Origin: Grammothele lineata
Lineage: Eukaryota; Basidiomycota; Agaricomycetes; Polyporales; Polyporaceae
Assembly (NCBI GenBank): GCA_002150815.3
Contig: NDFF03000047.1
Span: forward strand, 124,001-188,000
Direction of reading: 5' to 3'
Length of the DNA: 64,000 nt
The notes under the pieces are model-generated. The model worked only from the letters and a program-made list of their open reading frames with translations, was not told where the DNA came from and made no database searches. Positions 50,277 to 60,257 of this stretch are shown here, one piece after another; within the stretch, counting starts at the first letter, position 1, and each line of letters starts with the position of its first letter. The position numbers were made by a program, and so were the translations under genes.

Positions 50277-51760
50277 TCACACGGGAGACTCGGAGTTTTT
50301 TATTGCGCATTGATTCTCGTCGAGGCTGGTAAAGCCATCGCCATCCACCGCCCTCTCGAGATTGATGCCGACTTCAATCGGTCCGCGAGCAAAGTGGGTC
50401 CTGCCAGTGCGGCCATTCCTCGCTTCGAGGCGCAGCTGGAGGTCCCTGAGAGCCGTAGATGAAGTGGGGCTCAAAGCATCACGCGCACGGTCGGAGCTTC
50501 GCACGCTCCGGGTGCGTACAATGAGCATAGAGAAGACGATTGCGTTTACGGGGATGAGCTGCGAGCATTGACGATTTGTAATCGACCCCAAAGTGCACAG
50601 CGTGAGTTCAGTTCATCTATGATGGCAAGAACACTCACTAGTTTGATGAATATCCAGAAAGTGTTCGAGCGGACAGTATCTGTTATAATGAGAGCCAGCA
50701 GGAGGGCGCAGTAGAGTGAGGCTGGAATATTGAATGAGAACCAAATCTAGTAAACACGAGCCGAGAGTGTAGAGTACATACCAGACTCGATGACGATGTG
50801 TAAAGCTTGCGCTGTAGAACTTGTGCCTATAACGTTGGGAGCGGTGCGGGATGTGACGCGCCAGATTCTCCAGCATATGAGCACTGAAGTTCAGACTCGG
50901 GTGAGCTTATAACGATTGACTATGGCTATAATCATGTAGCTTACCAGCGCAAACCAGATTCAAGCTAAAGGTGAGGATGAGTAAGTCCCGGTTGCGGAAT
51001 GTCTCCTCCATCGAGAATCGAGCGTTTTCATTTTGCGGTCCAACATGGAAGACTGTCCACGCAGCCCATATACCGACAGCTGTGTAGAATGTCAATGTTT
51101 CTATGTCTAAGAAGGAGCGACATACGATGCGATACCTACCCCAACCGGAGAGAAGGATGCCAACCGGGACTACAATGATCCACCAATTGAAATTCCATAT
51201 CGCCAGCGTACGATATACCTATTTCCACGTCATATGCCTTGAGATACTGCGTGTTTTGAGTACAGAAAACCGCATCATGACTCACAATTATGATATCCGA
51301 AAGCATGGCTTGCATAACCTCGAGCACCGTGGTTGCCGAAACCTCTGCTGGAGAAGAAACACCGACACGTCCCGAGTCAGCCCCCCCTCCCACAGGGACG
51401 CTGAAGATTTGAACGCCTTCGATGATGTCCACTACAAAGGCCTTCCATGCGAGGTATGTAAGTCGACATGCGCGTCGTGTATTTTAAACAGATTAAAGGA
51501 GCGTACGACAGTCGCAATTAGAAAAATAATGAAGTATGCGATTGGAAGCCACTTAGGTATTCCCTCGCGTGTCTTGATCCACAAAATGGGGATACACTGC
51601 AGCACGTAGAGATAATATATGCCTATGTTGAGCTTATGTCTCAGTTTCTGGGCATGCCAGGTACAAGATCAACATAAATGCAAATAACATACTCACCCAT
51701 AAAGAAACACACTATGAAACTGCCTGCCAGCTGGGCATTTGGTCCTGATATGTCATTCAT
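50277..51760 (-). CDS. 7TM-G: inverted, most divergent seven-transmembrane copy, 338 aa
   Basis: The only minus-strand member, yet with the same plan: 51760-51697, 51622-51507, 51441-51286, 51218-51140, 51079-50945, 50883-50782, 50721-50639, 50558-50277. The frame is open throughout. Exon 3 is two codons shorter (156 nt) and the loop before TM3 is rewritten as a Gly-rich stretch (SVPVGGGADSG). TM1 lacks the acidic residue of the other copies (GSFIVCFF). VYRTLAIWNFNWW in TM4 and VIES before TM6 are kept. The tail keeps IEVGINLER and ends ESPV. Constraint on these points while loops diverge suggests a functional gene with changed specificity. Its start lies 0.95 kb from the stop of the permease gene. 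Confidence 0.9.
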
Positions 51761-52716
51761 TGGTGTGAGAGCGATAATTGTTGCTTCGACTTTCCGTTGT
51801 GCAGGCTGTAGAGTACTCAGGCGAAGGAAGGTAGGACGGGGGACATGATACTGCTCTGGGGGACACTGCTCTTTATCGTATGGCCCCGTCTTCTATCCAA
51901 CTCACTCCGCAGCTGGGCTTCCTAAAGCCATCTTCCACAGTCCATAATAAGAACCCTCTAGTCAAGCGCGACGTGCCGACAGATGTTCCCAGACGAAGGT
52001 TCTGGGGCGAGATGGATGCGTTACCTACTGGAAACAATGGCACCCTCTGGTGAGAGATGCACACCATCCCCAGAACGTGGGGAAGACGCGCCGCATGAAC
52101 CTCGTCTGAGGTACAGACACGGAATTTATGTCAGCGTTTGTATCTAGACAGTCTTCTGGTGGAGTTGTTGTTTCTTCCATAACAAAGAGGGTTGTAATCG
52201 AACCCACTCGATCTGTCCGCATGTCATGCCGGTAAGCGATTAAGAAGCCTATCCGAAGTCAGCGAATATCTCGCCAAACCGCTCACCTTTCCCGTAATAT
52301 CTGCTTGCACACAATTTCAAGGGGCTGTTAGTCCGCCCGAGGACAACCAACCGTCATCACTGGCGATTCCCTTTCAGAAAGTCGCCACGGGGAGGGTATC
52401 AACACGAAGAGACAGCAGAAACAGCATGATACAGGATTGTAGTTAAGCTCACGGACCGTCGAAGAGAAGACTACAGCTTGGAGTATCAATGATCACGGCA
52501 GTTCGGCTTCAACGGGGGCACTTGATCACACACCGGCTTGCTTCGGCAGGCTACCACAAGGCCTCCTGTGTCACGACGTGGCTGAGATAATGCACCCAAA
52601 CGAAGGAGTCAAGCTAGCGAAGCGAAAACAACTCTACCCTCGCGAACTGTGCCGTCATCTCCACCAACGCATGGCTACCACATGTTGAGGCCTATCTCAG
52701 TACGCATACGGCCAAC
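51761..52716. other. Intergenic between 7TM-G and the permease
   Basis: About 0.96 kb on the promoter side of 7TM-G. The short frames (51873-52222, minus) have no support. Nothing is recognised. Confidence 0.5.
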
Positions 52717-54883
52717 TCATGAACCCTCTTTCTGTGGTGGTGAGTCTACATTGGGCAGCGGACCGACGAACCACATGCGTGCAGAGATGGTCCACGAGCC
52801 TGCGGCGAAGATGAAGACAGCGAGGACAATGACCGACGCGTAGTCTGCGTGACACAGGCATAAGTGAACTTGTTCAACGCAATTGCAAGGGTATAGAAGG
52901 ACGCACTCATTTCGATCGCGTCAGTCGTCTGGCTTGCGGGGAAGCACAGGACTACAACGACGAACGCGACCCACGCGACGGCGACAGCGCCGACTGGGGT
53001 AGACCACCGCCCCAGCGCAAATGGCCCCGGAACGAGTTTCGCGCGTCCCGAGGTGATCCTGAGGAAGATGGGGGTAGCGTATGACGTATAAAGCCCGACG
53101 ACGGACGCCCTTCCAGATAGTGTGCATCAACAAAAGGACGCTGACGCAAAGTAGAAGAGAGCGGACATACCCAGCGAGTGAGGAGAACGCTGTTGCGGAG
53201 AAGCCGAGGAGGCCGCAGAGCGCAGAGAGCGCGACGACGAGCCAGACGGCCTTGACGGGCGTTCGCGTGCGCGGGTTGATGGAGCGCCAGTGGCGCGATC
53301 CCGGGAGCGCTGCGTCGCGCGCGAAAGCGAAGACCACGCGCGATGCGTCGACGAGCTGCGCGGCCCCGCAGAGGAACTGTCCCGCGGGACGCGTTTGAGT
53401 AACACAACGTATAACAAAGGAGAAAGGAAAGGGAAAGGGGACGTACTTGAGCGATAATAGTGAAGCTCCAGATCGCGAGCATACCTCGCTTTCCAAGGAC
53501 GTCGAGAAGGAGCTGACCCATCGGGAGCGCAAGATCGGTGTCCAGGAGTGCGGGCACTGACGCGGTGGCGAAAGACGAAGCGATGATCAGGATCCAGCCC
53601 ATGCTTGCGACGGCTCCGACGGAGACGAGGATCGCGATTGGGGCTGCGCGCGCTGCTCCGGCCGTCTCTTCCGAAATATGCGCAGCGGAGTCGTCTAGGA
53701 GAGGCGCAGGGGATGAGTGTACGCGACAGATGGTAGTAAGCAAGACGGCTCACATCCTGTGAGAGACCACATGGGCGCAGCGAAGGAAAGGATGAACGCC
53801 CAGCCATCTACGAAAATACGTTCAGTCAAATCCACTCTCTGCTCAGGCGAGAAGGAAAAATTGTACCATTCTTCCACCCCGTATTATTTTCGAAAGATGT
53901 AAAAGCGATGCTGGTTGAGACCTTCCGGTCGCCAGAGCTGACGAGCAGGGAGACGATTGCTGCGACCGTCGCGCCCACTGGACCAAGGAATAATTGAGAG
54001 TGTCTCTTCCTAGGGATACTCACGAGAACATACCCATGACAAGACCATAAAACAAGTTCATCCGGGCTAGAACACGAGTAGCCGCGGAACAAAGCACGCC
54101 GTGAACAGCCAATATCGCGATGAGAATACCATACGTCGGCCCTGCGCCTAGCACCACGTCGCCATCCGTGTTCACTGCGATCGCGGTGGTGATCATTTGC
54201 GCGCTGTACTTGCTCATCAGCGGAAGTTAGCCTGAACTCATTCTTTAATGACGTACACCGTGTAGTCGATTGAACAAACAAGAGTGACTTGACCGGTCAC
54301 GTTTGCCCAGCCGGTAATCCAGCTCGCGAGCGCAGAGTACCGTTGTGGTGCCATTTTGGCAGACCAGTAGTATAGGCCTGCACTCGTACTGCGATATTGT
54401 GAGTGTACCGCAAGGTTGTACATGTCCATGTAGAACTCACGGCATAGACGAGGCGAGCTCTGCCATGGACGCGGCGATGCACATAATGAAGAGGCACGGG
54501 ATGAACCATCCCCATACCATTCCAACATGACCGCCTGTCGCGAGACGTTGTAAGAGTGCTCTTATCATCATTACCCAGGAGGCAAGGCTTACCAGATAGG
54601 AGACCGAAAGAGAGAGTGGATGAAACTCCCCCAATGACGGCCATAATCGAGAACGCAAAGGCGACGGTTTCGAACATCTAGAGGATATGAGCTTCACAAA
54701 TGTTCGCTAAAGCATAGTACTTACAGAGAACTCCCTCTTGAATTCACCCTTGTACCCGAGCTCAGCAAGGCGCGCGTCGTCTGCATCACGGACGTCCACG
54801 ACGAGTTCTGTCACCGTAGCCTTCTCTAGAGACGCGGCGTCTTTGCTGGTGGTGGCTTGAAACGCTTGTTGCCCCTCCTCCAT
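52717..54883 (-). CDS. APC-superfamily amino-acid/GABA permease, 530 aa
   Basis: Twelve-helix transporter for amino acids or related amines, like yeast Uga4 or Hnm1. Eleven exons: 54883-54725, 54677-54593, 54534-54441, 54388-54259, 54208-54034, 53977-53867, 53807-53754, 53694-53447, 53376-53171, 53109-52907, 52844-52717. Landmarks are a hydrophilic N-terminus, LAELGYKGEFKREFS, TM1 with SIMAVIGGVSSTLSFGLLSG, then GMVWGWFIPC, MAELASSMPTSAGLYYW, ENNTGWKN, GYDSAAHISEET, VDASRVVFAFARDAALPGS, and TPVKAVWLV. All of these are typical of fungal GABA/choline permeases. The acceptor of exon 5 (after a non-standard ...CAAG) is the least certain junction. Divergent from the SDR gene. Substrate not predictable from sequence. 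Confidence 0.93.
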
Positions 54884-55957
54884 GATGAGTGCAGCGTATG
54901 TGGACAGTCGTTGCTGAGGAATGGGCCACCACAGCGCGTAGATACGAGACGCCACCCCTATGCGATTTCTGAATTGGCGTGTGCGAATATTCCGGCATGC
55001 GAACTCACACGCACCCCTTATGGCGATAAGTGCGGGAAGCTTGCAGGTTCTCAAGCTCGCATATCCGACCGGTGAATAGGGTTCTCGCACGCGAGCACAT
55101 AGCACCACCACCCACAAGGAAATTTGCCTTGTATTGAGTCGGGGCACCACGATGTTTGTCTAGACCCATGGGATGCCGAGCGCGACTTGTCGCATGCACT
55201 GTCATCGGACCTGCAAGCGTTCAGTAAGCGTCCTCGTTGACGTCAGGTGGTTTGTACGGGCGCACCTCATGCCAAGCGTGGCGACGTTACCGTGAGCGAA
55301 CCGGGGAGGTCACTGAAACTAGTCGCGCCAACCCTGGATTTGGTCCATTGGAAGACTGACAATGGCTCTGAGGGATTCCTTGTCCATCAAGAGCTACACC
55401 CGGCTCGAAAAGGCGGAATATATGGCGCATGTTCATTCGTGGTAACAGCGGGAATTGGAAGGCAGGGAGTTGGGGATGGCGACAGTCGCTGCCAGTGCCA
55501 CTGGTCGGAAGACGGCACGGTGGCGAGAGAAAGTCGGTAGACGCTTGTTCGGCCCGCCCGAGCCGGAGGACTGTCAGAGGTCCTGGGCGACCTCTCGAGT
55601 GACAGTACTTCCGCGGCGGTCCTCCTGCCCACAACCTACCCACGTCTTCCTATCTATAGTCCGCCGTCTTCTCTGCTCGGCTGGGCCACACTGCCATGTT
55701 CCATTCCGCCAGTTTAGTGCGAGACTTGTGCCATAAGGCAAGGCCACGCCGTGCTCTGTTCCACCACGCGGCAGGAGGGGCACCCCGGACAGCGCTCGCG
55801 AGGGCGGCCCCCAACGTCATACGCGTTCGTCCTGCGACGGCTTTCGGTATATAAACGCGATAGAGTATAGACCGACCGGACTCTGACCTGATCGCTTTCT
55901 ATTGCTCTCTGCTCCTTCCCAGCTTCTCCCTCTCCTTCCTGCAGTCGTATTTATACC
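54884..55957. other. Bidirectional promoter region between permease and SDR
   Basis: 1.07 kb between divergent starts, with a TATA box at 55848. Overlapping open frames on both strands at 55247-55643 are treated as chance. Confidence 0.5.
55848..55855 (+). promoter_or_regulatory. TATA box of the SDR gene
   Basis: TATATAAA lies about 105 bp before the ATG at 55958. The region between is CT-rich, as is usual near fungal transcription starts. Confidence 0.6.
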
Positions 55958-57450
55958 ATGGCTGGCCTCCTCTCATCAGCCAACTCCAGCCGCAGGCCCT
56001 CTCCTCTTCGCCCGGGCGGTTCCCACTACGACCCCGTTACGCCCATGGACGACGAAGTACACCCAGTGATCCACGAAGGCCGCGTCGCGGTCATCACCGG
56101 CGCCGCGAACGGTATCGGACGCGCCGCCGCCGTCGAGCTCGCAAAGTGCGTACCCGTGCTGCTTTTCTTCTCCGCCACCATCCGCCACCACAAGCCATCG
56201 CCCGCATCGCGTCCCCGTTTCCGCACCCGTGACCGATGATATCGACCGTCTTTCTCCTACGCTTGTAGGATCGGGCTCAAGATCGCGATCGCGGACTTGA
56301 ACGAGGCCGGTCTCGCAGAAACCGCGAAGCAGGTTACCCAGATCGTCGGCGAGGCGAACGTGATCTCCCTTCCGACGGACGTCACCAAGCTCGACCAAGT
56401 CGAGCGTCTCCGCGACAGAGTGTACGAGGCGTGGGGCGAGGTGAGACCACTTTCGTTCCTATTCTTGCGGAGCAGCACGTCGCCCTCTGTTCGTCGCCCC
56501 GGGACACCGTTCGCCCCGTCGCTCGGCTGGGGTGGCGTGCGGCGATGACCTCACACCTCTCTTTTCTCGCCTATCCTCGCAGGTCGGGCTGCTCTTGAAC
56601 AATGCCGCGATACCGCTGAAGGGCACGTCCTGGACTGGTCTCGACAGCTGGCACAAGATCTTTGACGTGAACTTGTTCGGGTGAGTCCTCAGTCCACGAA
56701 GTCTTGCGCTTCATCGAGATCTGACCACGTTCACGTCTTGCTGCGCGGTTAGAGTGCTGAACGTGCAGCACACGTTCGTCCCCAATATGCTGCACCAAGA
56801 GAACCCGGCAGTGATCATCAACACGGGATCGAAGCAGGGTATCACGAACCCGCCGTACGTCATCGTGTTCTTCCTTCCATTGACGCGTCACGAGCACTAA
56901 TGTCTTTGTGTATGCAGAGGCAACCCGTCATACAATGCCACCAAGGCGGCAGTCAAGTCTCTGACCGAGTCTCTTGCGCACGAGCTTCGCGAAACCCCCG
57001 CCACTAACCTCACGGCCCACCTTCTCATGTACGTTCTCTGCCAATAGCCCCAGTGGATTCACGGAAGCTTGATTACTTTTGCATATAGCCCTGGGTGGAC
57101 TTGGACTGGCATGACCGGGTGCGACTCTGGCAAGGAGAAGCCCTCCGGAGCCTGGACCGCACAAGAGACCGTGCTCTACATGGTACGTCTTCCCCGCCCC
57201 TTCCCCTTCCCCCTTCCCCTTCCTCCCCGCCCCCTCACCCGCGACGCTCCCGCAGCTCGACAAAGTCCGCCAAGGCAAGTTCTACATCCTCTGCCCGGAC
57301 AACGAGACGCGGCGCGAGGTCGACCAGCTGCGGATCATGTGGGGCGCGGGCGACGTCGCCGAGGGCCGCCCCGCGCTCTCGCGCTGGCACCGCGACTACA
57401 AGTCCCTCTTCGAGGAGTACGTCCGCGACGGGCTCGAGTCGCTCGACTGA
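55958..57450 (+). CDS. Short-chain dehydrogenase/reductase (classical SDR), 319 aa
   Basis: NAD(P)-dependent oxidoreductase. Seven exons: 55958-56145, 56269-56440, 56583-56680, 56753-56854, 56918-57028, 57089-57182, 57256-57450. After a Ser/Pro-rich leader of about 40 residues comes the cofactor loop TGAANGIGRA. NNAA follows. The catalytic Ser is in INTGSKQG, and Tyr/Lys are in YNATKAA. PGWTWTGMTG follows, as in classical SDRs. The C-terminal 70 residues extend beyond the core. The ends of helices and strands match a Rossmann fold. The Asp after strand 2 (IADLNEAG) suggests NAD preference. The leader shows no clear signal peptide. Substrate unknown. It might act on a prenylated product, but its divergent partner is a permease, so a separate role is as likely. 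Confidence 0.93.
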
Positions 57451-60257
57451 GCGCGCGCGCGTCCGTGGAGGAGGGGATAGTGTGATTTTGTTTGTGTGTT
57501 GCTGGGGTTGGGGTGGTGATTGGGGGCTGAGGGGCGTACGCGCCCAACGTCAAGAGCCCGACGTGGCGGGCGGAGTGGCGAAAGAAGAACAAGAAGCGGC
57601 CGAAGTCCTAGATATACGCAGGTATGTATAACAGCAAAAGAATAACCCAAATCTCTGTAGCAAAAGCAAGGGCGGATAGTATAGTCGTCGTCGGAAGGGC
57701 TTGTCGCAATACTCAGTGCTTTCTGTACACAGAACGTGCGGCGTGCGGGCGTGGTGCGAGGGTCGCAAGCTTGGCTATGGTAGCGAAGCACGATGCACAC
57801 CGAAGTATTGGAGGTCGCGATGACGTCACGCGCCCTCTCGGGTGAGCAATAGTTGCGCTTCGGGAGCTTGTGCGTGCGCGACGTCTGCATTTCTATTGCA
57901 AGGAACGACTTCGAACTTCGAAGAGACTTTTGGGAGCCGTGAGCCGTATGACGCCTCTTACTTCGAGATGACGGCACCTTGGCTGCTGGCGGCGGGAGAG
58001 CCGAGGTGGCGTACCTATTGCGGCTGGGCCGACGTCGTGACGCCCTCGGTACGCGAGTGAACACTTTACACCGTCGCGCGCAGAGTTCGAATGCTTGCGC
58101 AAGGGGTCATCTGACGCAGCGGATACTATGTCCTTCAATGGGAGTTGGATGGGGGTGCCGGCGGAGGGGGCCCCAACGCGAAAGCTTAAACCTTGGGGTG
58201 AATGTGGCACGTGCCATTGGGGGAAGCTTGCTCACCTCGAAGTAGAGCTGGCTCGTCTTTGCGGCGGTTCAGTGAACATCGTTTGAATTGAAGCGCAGCC
58301 GACTGGAGAAGGCGAGACCCCGACGACCCGAGCGTGCAGTCATTGTATACTTAGACTTGAGCTTACGTTCTTGAAGCCGTAATACACAGTATACGAGCTC
58401 GCCGGGAGAATCAGGAATCGGGATGTGGAATTCGAATCGGGAGGGATCCTCGCACCCTCGGACTCGGAGCCCCGGGGGAAGGAGACTGCTCAGTACTCAG
58501 TGCCGAGGACGACCGGGGAGGTACTTACCCCGCTGTATGTACGTACGTACCCCACGGGGCAAGTAGCCGGGCTACACTTGAACGATCGTCACGACGATCA
58601 TCTCGCGTCTACGTACCCTCTGGGGGAGGCGCGTACCGCGCAAGCGTCGCCTGAATGCCGACATTACCTGCCTGCCGCTTGCCGCCCCAGACGAAGACAA
58701 GGGCGGCCGGATCACCCGCGGAGAGGCTGAGAGCTATACTTACACTCACACGGCTCGCTCGGAACTGCAGTGCAAGTGCGGGGCTCCGTAGCGTCTCGGC
58801 CGGATTTAGCACGTCTTCGGCATTGTGGCGTCGACGAGATTCGAAGGTTGGCTGGCAGAATGCTGACGATCAGTTGTCTGCTCGAATGGAACGAGTCGTG
58901 CCACTCGGAGCGTCGAGCAACGGCCACGTAGGACCCGACGCACATGTGGGTGGTGGAGACACGGTCGACGTCAGGACGAGGTTGAGTTTGAGTTTGAGCT
59001 CGAGTCTTGAAGGTTGCGTGATGAAAGGTTGTTGGGTGGCCACTGGCCAGGAACCGGCTGCGACGCGCGCACGCTGCCCAGCCGCCAGAGGTGAAGAGAC
59101 AGCCGCGAGCCCCCTTGTGAAACCACGGAGCGTGCTCGCGAGCGCGTCAGGTCGGGCAGAGAGAATGTCCGAAGGAAGACACCTGACCGCACACACAAAG
59201 AGGCGGGAGAGGCGTGTGCAAGGTCCGGAGCATGGTAACGCAAAGGCATGTGTAGCACCCACGGAGGCGTCCGCAAACGTTCGCCGGAGCGTGCACGAGC
59301 CCGTGCGTGGACAGTTGGACAGTCCTGCGCGTGACGCGAACCCGGACATAAGACATGTCCATATGCATGTTCCGGGCGCAGTCGTACGTGAACGGGCGCG
59401 CAGGCGGAGGCGGACGGAGTGTAAGAGGTGGTGGCATGGGAACTAAGTTAGGAACATCCGGGGGCGGCGCAAAATCCGAATCGCAGAGGCAATGCGCGTC
59501 GTCCGACTGGGCGCCGTTCGCGCGAACATTACAGAGAGTCCTGGGACGGCCCACGAGCGGAGGCGAGGATCCGGCCGTCGGGCGGTGCGGAAAAGCAAGG
59601 GCGCATTGGAACCGTCGGGCGCGGTGTCCGAGTGGCTGGCGGTCAGCGGAATGGGAGCGTGATGTGCGCATGATGCAGTCGGGGAGGACGAGCCATGGAC
59701 CGGCCGAAACGCTGCGCGGGCACGGGCACGGTCTCCTGACCTCGGACGAGGCTATGATCGAGCGACGTGGACGAGCGTGGACGCGAGACCGACCAGACGC
59801 GCGTTCGTCGCCGCGCGTGGCGTGCGCGGAGCGGAGAAGGTGCGCGGATGGGGAATGCGGGCGGAGAAACTCGGTAGCCGCATTCGGGGTGCGGGCGACG
59901 ATGAGCGCAGCCCGGAAGGCGTCGTGGAGGAGCAGGAGGACGTCTGTCGGGAGAAGGTCCCGGTCCGAGTGCGCGAACGCGGCGGGGCAGCGCCGGCAAT
60001 CTACAGATTTCAGCGCGCTTGAAGCGAAACGCCCGAGCGCTTGTTGTCCGCCTGGGCCCTGCCCCGGAAATGGGAGAACCAAGCGGAGGAGGATCGTGCT
60101 CGCCCTTGACGTATATATAATGTCGCCCTCTCCACCGCCGTCGTTGACATTCCCCTCCCCTGTTTCTCCACGCACCCCACATCCGCCTCGTCTCGTTTCA
60201 TAGCATACACCCACCCTCTGCACGACCCCCGACACGACCCTGTCCTACTCTTCGACC
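57451..60257. other. Long intergenic region upstream of GDH2
   Basis: 2.8 kb. The right half is GC-rich, so long frames stay open on both strands (plus 59355-60203, minus 59147-60235) across the promoter of GDH2. They overlap each other and contain no domain. A GAGTTT-type microsatellite lies near 58981-59000. A TATA box lies at 60112. Confidence 0.5.
60112..60120 (+). promoter_or_regulatory. TATA box of GDH2
   Basis: TATATATAA lies about 140 bp before the ATG at 60258, followed by a CT-rich tract. Confidence 0.6.

Noticed and set aside
21610..51760. Naming the 7TM family DUF6534, pheromone receptor or microbial rhodopsin
   Set aside because: No retinal-lysine signature or Ste2/Ste3 pattern is seen. 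I cannot confirm a DUF assignment without a profile search.
59147..60235. 362-codon minus-strand frame and an opposing 282-codon plus-strand frame (59355-60203)
   Set aside because: They overlap each other across the GC-rich GDH2 promoter and cover its TATA box. They are rich in Arg, Pro and Ser and show no domain. Scarcity of stop codons in GC-rich DNA explains them.
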